NCBI RefSeq assembly: GCF_900289045.1
Contig: NZ_LT985188.1
Location: forward strand, 806,001-870,000
Origin: Micropruina glycogenica
GTDB taxonomy: Bacteria > Actinomycetota > Actinomycetes > Propionibacteriales > Propionibacteriaceae
Direction: 5' to 3'
DNA length: 64,000 nucleotides
Part shown: one piece after another, positions 35,301 to 42,604 of the stretch
Layout of the letters: every line of letters begins with the position of its first letter
Position numbering within the stretch: the first letter of the stretch is position 1
Program-made: the position numbers and the translations under genes
The notes under the pieces: generated by a model
Database searches by the model: none
Told to the model about the DNA's origin: nothing
The model's input: only the letters and a program-made list of their open reading frames with translations

Positions 35301-37842
35301 ACGTGCGGTTGTTCTCCCGGGTGATGATTGTGTCGCCGGCCGATGCCTGGTTGCCGTCGGCGAGTTGCACGCTGCGGTGGACGACGTGGCCGTTGAGGCG
35401 TTGGGTGCGGGCCCGCCTATTGAGTTCGGAAACCAGGTCACGGGTCGGAGCCAGCATGATCGAGTCAAGGCCGCCGGTGATGTCGGCCGACCAGGCGGCG
35501 AACAGGTCGTCGGCCATGGTGGTGGCATCACCGACGTGGATTCGGTGCTGGTCGAGGTAGAAGCCGAGCGCGGAGGTTTGACCCTCGCGCAGCGCTAGCG
35601 ATGCCGATCCCTCGGCCCGGTCGGTGAACCGCACCAGCTCCGACAGATGCAGCGCGCCGTGGGTGGATTGGATGTCGCGCAGCACCCCGCCGGCGCCGAT
35701 CGCGGCGAGCTGCTGATCGTCGCCGATCAACCGGACGCTGCCGCCTCGATCAAGGATGTGGGTGACGGCGGCATCCAACGACAAGGTGTCGGCCATGCCG
35801 GCTTCGTCGATGATCACCAGTGTGTCCGGGCCGAGGCTGCGGACCCATTTGGGCACCCCGTCCTTCGGGTGCGCCAACGACCACACCAGCTTCGCCAACG
35901 TGTCAGCGGTGCCGGTAATCTGTTCACCCAAACCGGCGGCGGCCGCCGCGGAGGGGGCTAGTCCGACCACGGTTCCGCCATCACCACTCCAGGCACGCGA
36001 GAGGGCACTCATCGCGGTGGTCTTGCCCGAGCCGGCCGGTGCGATCGCCAACTGCAGCCGTGCACCGGAGGTTGCCATTTCCCGCACCAGCAGCACCTGG
36101 CCGGCGTTGAGCCGGGTGCCGTTGGCTTCACATTCCAGCAGTGCCACATCGACCGCAGCCGGCGCCAACCTCTTGCCGTCCCCGCGGCCCGCGGCGGCGA
36201 CCAGGCGCGCCTCGGAGGCCAGGATCGCTTGCGAGGTGTACAGCTGCGAACCGGCCACGCTGTACACGCTGGCACCATCACTGCGCCGCAACACCTCAGG
36301 CTCCTGCGGCTCATCGTCGGCGACCGGTTTCGTCAACGGCCGGCACAGGCTCAACGCCTCCGTGACGAGCCGGTCCACCACCGTTTCCACCCTGGCGGCG
36401 GGCACCGCAAGGTCACGGATGTGGCGGTGCGCTTCAGCCCGCAAATGCCAGGTTTGCCAACTGGAACGATGCGCCTGGACATGCGCCAACACCTTCCCTG
36501 CGGTGCGCCGCACCCACTGCTCATCGGCCTGCTGCACAGCGCGGGGGCGTAGCGGGTGAAGCGCTTTGTCGATCATCTGCCGGATCGCGTCACGGCTGCC
36601 CAACACCTCGATCGCTTGGGTGAACCAGGTGGCGCGCTGCTCGGCCAGGGTGCGGGATTCGTGCTTGGCGTCGCGGGTTTCCAGGGTGGCCTGCTGTGCC
36701 AGCGCGATGGATTCCACCGGGGTCGGCGGACGTCCGTGATCGTGCTGGAAGGCGGCCGCCAACTCGGTGCGGCGGGCCTCGATCGACACCCTTCGGGTTG
36801 ACCAGCGCTGGTTCAAGCTGGCCTCGACGCCGACGATTTCTCGCACCGGACGCTGCCGCGGATCGGTCTGCGGACGGGCCTCGAACCGCACCCCGATGTT
36901 GCTTGCGAGGTGCCGCTCCAGAGCGGTGTTGTAGGTCTCCGAGGCGGCCACGACGGCCTTGTGCAACACCCGCCCGTCGATCGACAACCAGCGTCCGTCG
37001 CGGGTTTGGACCTTGTTCGCGACCGCCACATGGGTGTGCAGATCGGGATCCCCGGCTCGGCTGTCGCGGTGGGTGAACGCGGTGCCGACCAGGCCGTTGA
37101 CTTCCACTTGGCGCACACCGTTTGTGCCGGTTCGGGTGAACAATGCGTGGGTTTCGATGAAGTGCAGCGCGTCCGCGACCGCGCTGCGATGCGCCAACTC
37201 GATCGCCGCCGCCACCGGGGCTGGGGCCAACGCCCACAACGCCGAGACTGACTTCACCGGCGAAAAGGTCAGGTCGTAGCCGGCGACAGCGGTGGTCTGC
37301 TGCCTGGACAGTTTGGCGATGTGACCGGCCAGCTCGCGCTCATCCAACGGGTCACGGTGAAACGTGGCGCGGAACATTTCCCGTCCCACCTGGGTGCGGA
37401 TGCGGGCACGATCCTCGATCGCCACCGCGGCCCTGGTCGGTTTGCCGTTGGCGCTGTTCAGCTTCTCCAACCGGCGCGCCACCTCGATCCGGAAATCGGA
37501 GATGTCGTTGTCGAACACCTTGAACGGCTGGCCCAGCCGGGCAGCCTCGCGCCACGACTTCTCGGTCAGCCCACGCTCCGGTAGGGCCTCCTGACGCTGC
37601 CGCGCCAGCGGGTGATGGCCCGAACCGAACAGGGACGTCATTTGCTCGGCAGTGACCTCATCACCGACGGCCAATCCGTCGATGCCGGCCAGGCCGGAAC
37701 CGACCCACACGCCAGGGGTTTCGCCCTTCTCGGTGTAGTAGGAAGCCAACCCGGCGTGGCCCTTCTCGGTCGAATCCATCGCCGCTACTTGACGGGTCAG
37801 ATAGTCGTAGCCGGAACCTGCGGTGATCTTGTGCAGGCTCAT
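32320..37842 (-). CDS. MobF relaxase-helicase fused to a Toprim domain (1840 aa)
   Basis: The N-terminal TrwC relaxase has tyrosines Y12 and Y14 near the start and the metal-binding His triad H258, H269, H271 (DPDLHTHVAVANK). The RecD-like helicase has Walker A PAGSGKTTA (602-610), Walker B IIDEAGM (677-683), and CTTHTAQGVTAD further on. The C-terminal 250 residues resemble a DnaG catalytic core: FGAGYAPD, FPIIHNGQVLGFVGRR, LGEGPMDAIAL (E1619) and DPDSAG (1665). It nicks oriT, unwinds the strand, and may prime synthesis in the recipient. I chose the ATG at 37842, 7 bases after AAGGGG; a second ATG lies at 37848. Confidence 0.9.
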   Translation of the reverse strand: MSLHKITAGSGYDYLTRQVAAMDSTEKGHAGLASYYTEKGETPGVWVGSGLAGIDGLAVGDEVTAEQMTSLFGSGHHPLARQRQEALPERGLTEKSWREAARLGQPFKVFDNDISDFRIEVARRLEKLNSANGKPTRAAVAIEDRARIRTQVGREMFRATFHRDPLDERELAGHIAKLSRQQTTAVAGYDLTFSPVKSVSALWALAPAPVAAAIELAHRSAVADALHFIETHALFTRTGTNGVRQVEVNGLVGTAFTHRDSRAGDPDLHTHVAVANKVQTRDGRWLSIDGRVLHKAVVAASETYNTALERHLASNIGVRFEARPQTDPRQRPVREIVGVEASLNQRWSTRRVSIEARRTELAAAFQHDHGRPPTPVESIALAQQATLETRDAKHESRTLAEQRATWFTQAIEVLGSRDAIRQMIDKALHPLRPRAVQQADEQWVRRTAGKVLAHVQAHRSSWQTWHLRAEAHRHIRDLAVPAARVETVVDRLVTEALSLCRPLTKPVADDEPQEPEVLRRSDGASVYSVAGSQLYTSQAILASEARLVAAAGRGDGKRLAPAAVDVALLECEANGTRLNAGQVLLVREMATSGARLQLAIAPAGSGKTTAMSALSRAWSGDGGTVVGLAPSAAAAAGLGEQITGTADTLAKLVWSLAHPKDGVPKWVRSLGPDTLVIIDEAGMADTLSLDAAVTHILDRGGSVRLIGDDQQLAAIGAGGVLRDIQSTHGALHLSELVRFTDRAEGSASLALREGQTSALGFYLDQHRIHVGDATTMADDLFAAWSADITGGLDSIMLAPTRDLVSELNRRARTQRLNGHVVHRSVQLADGNQASAGDTIITRENNRTLRTSAADWVKNGDRWRIKRVTRRGALKVQHIQSRRTVLLPAKYVTEQVELGYACTTHTAQGVTADTMHGLLTGTESRQHTYTMLTRGREANHAYLVVVGDGDPHSVIRPETVNPLTPTDLLESILARDESPVSATTSLRLASAPTTRLGEAAERYSDAISFAAGHIATPNTIQAIHDVIDAQLPQLTSSETWPVLRAQLLLVQADGRDPIQALADACEDPISRHLDPCSVLSWRIADAGWRNQRGPMPWLPAIPAGLREHPLWGPYLAARAGLVDELAEQVRADALSADKPVWGQAIAGTPSANLIADIEVWRAAHKTDPADTRPLGEPVHGLAQLRVQRRLQARLNACQSAALDEWSPLLNRFSPTILADTFAPVLAARLSQMSSAGINTRQLLDHAISAGPLPDDHAAAALWWRLSGKLSPAIAANIDRDHHLATAWLDTFTTLVGDRAAGLQDSPWWPALVATIERGLQRGWNLPQLVDEGDRADLAGHTDPCQGWVWRLSLLTDRSEPGEDEPIHPDQQPPDDLPTDLFPDRDHTPVADPESVWLPDVADLVEPDPDPWTDGPAGTGEMGEMDLDDDAVLTIQGMIRDRMGPPDLTDAQVRAMMERADQIGNSPVPLDRLQLVNRLTADFYTDRLTAGWAAPYLTGRLNTDLAGLERFGAGYAPDSWTALVQHLRRHGITDLEAITAGVAQTASTGRLIDRFRDRAMFPIIHNGQVLGFVGRRNPTVADSDNRGPKYLNTATTPLFAKGDQLFVAGTLHPGTVPVLGEGPMDAIALTLTGDDRYIGVAPLGTSLTENQVQQLHRHGVQPVIATDPDSAGQAAAERDYWLLASYTIDPLHADLSAAGRDPADLVADGHSRQLLQALTTARPLGEQLIDRRLKAPTDASQKILQAVEVLAAQPRARWSAGVEHIAQHAKVPASLVRCALASMVKAWNNDVRRASQQASWQAAKTAREHAGLYETVTSPTQPSGQPLPDNPGIRRDGPGPRW

Positions 37843-38041
37843 CGTCATACCCCTTATAGAGCCGGCGAAGCCGCCGCTTTTCGGACACCAGTCGCTGCAC
37901 GAACCGGCCGAGACTGCCGAAGAGTCATCTGGCAAGCGCACACGTCGCCCGGCTGAAGCTCCGGCACGTGCAACAACGCTCGGTCCCGGCGTGAATGCAA
38001 GAGGTGTGTGGCGCTTGGGAGTGATCGAAAACAGGGGATAG
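37843..38041. other. Divergent intergenic region, candidate oriT
   Basis: About 200 bases between the relaxase start and the divergent gene at 38042, the usual place for a MobF oriT. It contains CGGCGAAGCCG (short hairpin near 37863), an imperfect inverted repeat with arms GCACACGTCGCCCGG and CCGGCACGTGC (about 37937-37973), and a GCACGTGC palindrome. No nic site can be assigned by eye. Confidence 0.4.
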
Positions 38042-38527
38042 GTGACGTGCCTGAGGGGGTGGCGGGTCTGGCAGAAGTTGGTGGGATGGCGGGCATCGAG
38101 GAGAGATCTCTCTGGTGAATCTGCGGTGGATCGTGTCCGGGAAGTGGAGCTTGGAGCGGCTGAAAGGGAAGTGAAGAGGACGTTTCGGGTTCAGGGGATG
38201 GAGGCGGCGAGGTTCGTGGTGAAGCAAGCGGTACGGCAGGATGCGCGACGTACGGTGCGGGAGGCGCTGGATGCTCGACGCCGGTCACAGATGGAGGCCG
38301 AACGGCGGCAGGCGACCTTGGCTGTGACGGTGCTGAGCGCGATCGCGGAACGCCAGGCGGCGGTCGCGGCCGCCGACGATGCGGCCGCGACCGCCGTGCA
38401 GGCGTTGCTCGGCGAGGGTCTCGAGTTGGCCGACATCGAGCTGCTGTGCGGTTCCACGGTTGGGTTGAAGGAGCTGCAGCGGCTGGCGAAACTTCCGCTG
38501 CGCACACCGGCGGAGAAGGCGTCGTGA
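38042..38527 (+). CDS. Helical, Arg/Ala-rich protein divergent from relaxase (161 aa)
   Basis: Starts at a GTG (38042); GTG at 38126 is an alternative and neither has a strong ribosome binding site. Residues 30-110 are an uninterrupted charged helix (REVELGAAEREVKRTFRVQG ... VKQAVRQDARRTVREALDARRRSQ), probably a coiled coil. The end is a small helical unit (LADIELLCGSTVGLKELQRLAKL). No family recognised. Its place beside the candidate oriT suggests a relaxosome accessory DNA-binding protein, which is only inference. Its stop overlaps the next start (TGATG). Confidence 0.5.
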   Translation: MTCLRGWRVWQKLVGWRASRRDLSGESAVDRVREVELGAAEREVKRTFRVQGMEAARFVVKQAVRQDARRTVREALDARRRSQMEAERRQATLAVTVLSAIAERQAAVAAADDAAATAVQALLGEGLELADIELLCGSTVGLKELQRLAKLPLRTPAEKAS

Positions 38528-39375
38528 TGACCCGCAGCCGGCCGATTATTCCGCGGAATAATCCGGTCGCGGTCGTCTCCAGGACTGCGTCGTGGCGGTG
38601 GGCGTGGGCGGCTGCTCAGGTCACTCCGGTGCTGTTCTCGAGTTACGTGTGGTTGATCATCGGCACGCTGCAGCCGTTGCTGATGGTGGCGCTGCTGGCG
38701 GCTGCCGTTGTGCTGATCGCGGTGCGCAACACCACGTTCGGTCTGTGGTGGCGCTACGGAGCTTCCAGGCTGGAGGGGGGCCATCGGGACCGGGTGGCGG
38801 CCGCCATCGTGCCGGTGGCGAGCCTGCCGTGTCTGTGGGTGGGCCGTCGGATGCCGGCGGCGCTGGTGGCCTTGCCGAGTGACTCTGACTTGGTCGTCTC
38901 GAGCCGAGTGGTGAACTGGGTTGTTCGGGGCGGCTACACCGACTTGCAGGTCAGCGCTGTGGTGGCGCACGGTGTCGGCCAGCAGGCGGTGACCCGGTCG
39001 CGGATGGTCGCTGCCGGTGAGGCGTTCACCCTGCCCTGGTCGCTGCTAGTGATGCTCGCCGCACCGATCGTGGGCCGGCTGTGGACGTTCGGTCTGATCC
39101 GTGGCGGGTGGACGGTGCGCTGGGTGGTGTTCGCGGTCGCGGTCTGGCAGTCCTACAGCGAAGGCCGTTGGGTCGGCATGTGGGGAGTGCTCGTGATCGC
39201 CACCTTGAGTTGGTCGACCGGCTACCTGCACCGCCGGTGGAGTCGGCGGCTTGAACTGCTCGGCGATCAGCGGGTGATCAGCGAAGGGCTCGGCCCGGTG
39301 CTGGCCGAGATGATCCGGCACGCCGTTCCGCTGAACCCGCGGCGCATCGACCGTCTGCAGGGGGTGTCGTCGTGA
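38527..39375 (+). CDS. Membrane protein resembling a degenerate M48 peptidase (282 aa)
   Basis: Two N-terminal membrane helices (about 30-66) and two or three more after residue 168. Between them, ALPSDSDLVVSSRVVNWV followed by DLQVSAVVAHGVGQQAVTRSR has the layout of HtpX/M48 peptidases (VVVSSGLL...EL.AVLAHELGH), but the zinc motif HExxH reads HGVGQ (148-152), so both the catalytic Glu and the second His are missing. If the resemblance is real the protein is an inactive scaffold. Residues 7-13 are encoded by palindrome copy 5. Confidence 0.5.
   Translation: MTRSRPIIPRNNPVAVVSRTASWRWAWAAAQVTPVLFSSYVWLIIGTLQPLLMVALLAAAVVLIAVRNTTFGLWWRYGASRLEGGHRDRVAAAIVPVASLPCLWVGRRMPAALVALPSDSDLVVSSRVVNWVVRGGYTDLQVSAVVAHGVGQQAVTRSRMVAAGEAFTLPWSLLVMLAAPIVGRLWTFGLIRGGWTVRWVVFAVAVWQSYSEGRWVGMWGVLVIATLSWSTGYLHRRWSRRLELLGDQRVISEGLGPVLAEMIRHAVPLNPRRIDRLQGVSS
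38544..38563. repeat. Palindrome, copy 5 of 5
   Basis: A 20-base perfect palindrome GATTATTCCGCGGAATAATC located 17 bases inside the M48-like frame, encoding PIIPRNNP if translated. Like copy 4 it sits just inside the 5' end of an operon member. Confidence 0.85.
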
Positions 39376-39665
39376 ACGGCACCGCGCGGCAGGTGCTGCG
39401 TGACCTGCGGCAGGGCGTGGTCGATCGGTCGCCCGCGCTGCTGGTGATGGTGCTCAGGTGGGCTCTGGTGCTGGTGTGGATGGTGTACGGGCCGGTGTGG
39501 GTGGTCGACCAGATGGTGCGGCCCGACTGTGCCGTGGCGGTCTTCTTGGTCATCTGGGTGTACCTGCTTGGTAAGGCGATGTGGTCGGCTTGGCGCATCT
39601 TCTCGCCGGAACGCCGTGTTCATCGTGAGCTGGCCGCGATGGTTCAGAGGGCCGAGCGGTGGTGA
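39372..39665 (+). CDS. Small two-helix membrane protein (97 aa)
   Basis: The GTG start overlaps the preceding stop (GTGA). Two hydrophobic helices (LLVMVLRWALVLVWMVYG and AVAVFLVIWVYLLGKAMW) are followed by a basic tail (RVHRELAAMVQRAERW). Not recognised. Coupled to genes on both sides, so probably a partner of the M48-like membrane protein. Confidence 0.6.
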   Translation: MNGTARQVLRDLRQGVVDRSPALLVMVLRWALVLVWMVYGPVWVVDQMVRPDCAVAVFLVIWVYLLGKAMWSAWRIFSPERRVHRELAAMVQRAERW

Positions 39666-40594
39666 CCAGCGGTGCGCCGTCAGCCGGGCTGCGGGTGGTG
39701 TCCTACGGGGGAGGGGTGCAGTCGACCGCGCTGTTGGTGTTGGCGGCACAAGGCCGGGTCGACTTTCGGGTGTTCCTGATGGCGAACACCGGTGATGACA
39801 GCGAGCATCCGGCCACCTTGCGGTACGTGCGGGAGGTGGCGGTCCCGTTCGCGGCACAGCACGATCTCGAGTTGCACCTGTTGGACCGCACCCGCCGCGA
39901 TGGTTCGGTGGAGACGTTGTGGGGACGGTTGACGAAACCGGGGTCGCGGTCGGTGCCGATCCCGGTGCGGATGTCCAACGGCGCTCCAGGGACGCGCAGC
40001 TGTACCGCGGATTTCAAGATCAAGGTGACGGGCCGGTGGCTGCGTCAGCACGGCGCCCACGCCGGCCGCGCCTGTTCGAACTACACTCGGTTCGGGCCAT
40101 GCCCGCAGCACCAGCTGTCGACGTCGGTGCGGGGGTGCCGCCGGCACCCGGTGGAGGGCTGTGATGGGTGCGTACCGGCGTCCAGGGCGACGGTGGCGAT
40201 CGGGATCAGCGTCGACGAGATTCACCGGGCGAACAATCGCCGCGTCGAGGACCACGAGGACGTCGTCTACCCGCTGCTGGATCTGCGGCTGCGCCGCGAT
40301 GACTGCATGCGGATCATCCGCGCCGCTGGCCTGCCGGTGCCGCCCAAGAGCGCGTGCTTCTTCTGCCCGTTCCGCAGCCCCGCCGCCTGGCTCGACCAGG
40401 CGACCGACGAGCCTGATCTGTTCGCCCGCTCCTGCGAACTCGAGGATCTGCTGAATCGTCGAAGGGCTGCGCTGGGTCGTGACCCGGTGTACCTGACCCG
40501 GTTCGGGGCGCCCCTGGCGCAGGTGATCGGCACCGCTCAGGAACGGCTGTTCGACCACGACCCCGGCTGCGACTCGGGCTGGTGCATGACATGA
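39662..40594 (+). CDS. PAPS-reductase-like PP-loop enzyme with Cys-rich insert (310 aa)
   Basis: Adenine nucleotide alpha-hydrolase fold. The PP-loop motif is SYGGGVQSTAL near residue 14; RSCTADFKIKVTGRWL and IGISVDEIHRA follow, as in the phage-encoded PAPS-reductase-like family. Between them is an insert of about 40 residues with five Cys and several His (RACSNYTRFGPCPQHQ ... GCRRHPVEGCDGC), and later CFFCPF, so a metal or Fe-S site is likely. Such enzymes activate a substrate by adenylation; the substrate is unknown, and tRNA or DNA thiolation is possible. Start at the GTG overlapping the previous stop. Confidence 0.75.
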   Translation: MTSGAPSAGLRVVSYGGGVQSTALLVLAAQGRVDFRVFLMANTGDDSEHPATLRYVREVAVPFAAQHDLELHLLDRTRRDGSVETLWGRLTKPGSRSVPIPVRMSNGAPGTRSCTADFKIKVTGRWLRQHGAHAGRACSNYTRFGPCPQHQLSTSVRGCRRHPVEGCDGCVPASRATVAIGISVDEIHRANNRRVEDHEDVVYPLLDLRLRRDDCMRIIRAAGLPVPPKSACFFCPFRSPAAWLDQATDEPDLFARSCELEDLLNRRRAALGRDPVYLTRFGAPLAQVIGTAQERLFDHDPGCDSGWCMT

Positions 40595-40650
40595 CGCAAA
40601 CGGTGGCCGATGGGGCGAACCCCAACAACCGGAATCTGAAGGAGGCATGA
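40591..40650 (+). CDS. Possible 19-aa coupling peptide
   Basis: A tiny frame overlaps the PP-loop gene stop by ATGA (40591) and ends in ATGA at 40647-40650, spanning the whole gap to the DprA-like gene and containing its ribosome binding site. It may serve only to carry ribosomes across the gap. Weakly supported. Confidence 0.3.
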   Translation: MTQTVADGANPNNRNLKEA

Positions 40651-40652
40651 CC

Positions 40653-41480
40653 ATGGCGGACAACGGGGCTCGGCAGACCCGCATGATCGTTCCAGGGGAT
40701 GCGGAGTGGCCATCAGGGTTGGAGGTGATGGGCGCCGACCAGCCGGACCGGCTGTTCATTCGGGGTGATGCGTCGTTGGCGGAGCTGACCGAACACTCGG
40801 TGGCTGTGGTGGGGTCTCGCGCCTCAACCGCCTACGGCGAGACGGTGGCTATCGATTTGAGTGTCGACCTGGTCCGCGTGGGGTACGGGGTGGCGTCGGT
40901 GGGCGGTTTCGGGATCGCGGCCGCCGCCCACAGGGCCGCGGTGGCACAAGGCGCCCCAACGGTGGCTGTCGTGGTGGCCGGCTTGGACCGCTTGCATCCG
41001 CGAGCGAACCGGCCCCTGTACGACAGCATCGTGCGCGAGGGGCTGCTGGTGTCTCTCTCTGCCGACGGTGTGTTGGGGAGCAGGCGGGACCTGCTGGCCA
41101 GTCAGGGGCTGCTCGCAGCCCTGACGCAGGCGACCGTGGTGGTGGAGGCCGCTGCACGATCCGGCGCCTTGCATGTTGCCGATCAGGCGCGGTCGTTCGG
41201 CAGGCCTGTCATGGCGATTCCCGGCCCCGTCACCTCGGCGGCCTCCAGCGGCACCAACCGGTTGATCGCGTCGGGGCAGGCGGATCTCGTCACCAGCGCT
41301 GAAGAGGTCCGTGCCCGTCTCACCGTAGGCGAGGTGCCAGGTGTGGAGACTGTGGTGTTGCGGCCCGGGGCCGGGCCCGCTGTCGGTGCGTGGGAGCGTG
41401 TGGTGGCCCCCTCCCGACCCGGTTCGGTGGAGCCGGACCCGCACACTCGGCAGGTTCGCCACGACATCCCACTGTTCTAG
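40653..41480 (+). CDS. DprA/Smf-like DNA-binding Rossmann protein (275 aa)
   Basis: Central Rossmann fold with AVVGSRASTAYGETVA, VASVGGFGIAAAAHRAAVAQ and VVVAGLDRLHPRANRPLYD, the signature spacing of DprA (VGSR...GlArGID..AH..AL). The usual GIDG reads GFGI here, so it diverges at the ssDNA-binding loop. It lacks the N-terminal SAM and C-terminal winged-helix domains. DprA binds ssDNA and loads RecA, so it may protect or recombine entering single strands. The ATG at 40653 is 7 bases after AAGGAGG, better placed than the ATG at 40647. Confidence 0.75.
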   Translation: MADNGARQTRMIVPGDAEWPSGLEVMGADQPDRLFIRGDASLAELTEHSVAVVGSRASTAYGETVAIDLSVDLVRVGYGVASVGGFGIAAAAHRAAVAQGAPTVAVVVAGLDRLHPRANRPLYDSIVREGLLVSLSADGVLGSRRDLLASQGLLAALTQATVVVEAAARSGALHVADQARSFGRPVMAIPGPVTSAASSGTNRLIASGQADLVTSAEEVRARLTVGEVPGVETVVLRPGAGPAVGAWERVVAPSRPGSVEPDPHTRQVRHDIPLF

Positions 41481-41501
41481 CTGGCGGGGGTGTGAAGAAC
41501 C

Positions 41502-42446
41502 ATGACGATGCACGACTCACCTGGCACTGATCGGGTTAGGACACCCTCGGAGGGGGTGTTCTTCGCCGACGGTTTGGTCACCTTGTACTGCGGCAGCGCC
41601 GACCAGGTTCTGGCCGGCATGCCGGCCGGCTCGGTGGATTGCATCGTCACCAGCCCGCCCTACTACGGTCTGCGCGACTACCAGATCGAGGGCCAGACCG
41701 GCATCGAACCCACTCCCGCCGGCTACATCGAGGCGCTGGCGGTGGTGTTCGCGCAGGCCCGCAGAGTGCTGGCCGATCACGGCACCCTATGGCTGGTGCT
41801 GGGCGACAGCTACAGCACCAAGAAGCGCGGATCGGACAATGGATGGGAGTCGTCGCGGCTGAGTAATCCGGCCCGGGTCCAGAAGATGCAGAGCGCAGCG
41901 ATGCGGCAGGGCCGGGTCGTTTGCTTCGACCGGAAAGCGAAAAACCTGTTGGGGATGCCGTGGCGGGTGGCGTTCGCGTTGCAGGACCAAGGGTGGATCC
42001 TGCGCAACGAGATCGTGTGGGCGAAGTCGAACCCGATGCCCGAATCGGTGACGGACCGGCTCAGCTGCAGCCACGAGAAGGTCTTCTTGTTCTCGAAGGC
42101 GAACCGGTACCACTTCAACAAGAGTGCGGTGGGACGCAATCCGGGTGATGTGTGGGTGATCCCGACAGTGCCGTTCGCCGGTGCTCATTTCGCGGTGTTC
42201 CCGCCGGAACTCCCGCGGCGGGCGATCGCCGCCGGCTGTCGGCCGGGTGGGGTGGTGTTGGACATGTTCTCTGGCTCCGGCACGACCGGACTGGCGGCCG
42301 CCGAGCTGGGGCACCGCTACGTCGGCGTTGATCTGAATCCGGCCTATCTCGAGCTGAGCCTGCGGACCCGGCTGGAGCAGCCCAGCCTGACCGCGCAGGC
42401 CAACGCGGCCATCGTCAACGAGTACGACAACAAGAAGGGTGCGTGA
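41502..42446 (+). CDS. DNA methyltransferase, N4-cytosine/N6-adenine type (314 aa)
   Basis: Motif IV is TSPPYYGLRDY (about 50-60) near the N-terminus and motif I FSGSGTTGLAAAELGHRYVG near the C-terminus: the beta-class order. TSPPY favours N4-cytosine, though N6-adenine enzymes with SPPY exist. The target-recognition region between them is short, and the enzyme has no adjacent endonuclease, so it is an orphan modifier likely to protect the element during transfer. Two in-frame ATGs (41502 and 41508) are possible starts. Confidence 0.85.
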   Translation: MTMHDSPGTDRVRTPSEGVFFADGLVTLYCGSADQVLAGMPAGSVDCIVTSPPYYGLRDYQIEGQTGIEPTPAGYIEALAVVFAQARRVLADHGTLWLVLGDSYSTKKRGSDNGWESSRLSNPARVQKMQSAAMRQGRVVCFDRKAKNLLGMPWRVAFALQDQGWILRNEIVWAKSNPMPESVTDRLSCSHEKVFLFSKANRYHFNKSAVGRNPGDVWVIPTVPFAGAHFAVFPPELPRRAIAAGCRPGGVVLDMFSGSGTTGLAAAELGHRYVGVDLNPAYLELSLRTRLEQPSLTAQANAAIVNEYDNKKGA

Positions 42447-42448
42447 CC

Positions 42449-42604
42449 ATGATGCAGCAAGGGGTACCGGTGAGAGTGCCGGATCGGGTGCTGGTGTTGC
42501 AGGAGCTGCTGGAGCAGATCGACCAGGTGTCACAGGCCGGAGATCCCGACGGGGAACTGGCCTCGTTGCAGGCCGAGTACCGGCTGCTGCGGGGTGAGCT
42601 GTGA
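42449..42604 (+). CDS. Small protein of 51 aa
   Basis: A short gene starting 2 bases after the methyltransferase stop and ending in TGATG overlap with the ArdC-like gene. The product is a predicted amphipathic helix pair (RVLVLQELLEQIDQVSQAGD, then ELASLQAEYRLLRGEL) with native codon use. Not recognised; possibly an antitoxin-like or adaptor peptide. Confidence 0.6.
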   Translation: MMQQGVPVRVPDRVLVLQELLEQIDQVSQAGDPDGELASLQAEYRLLRGEL

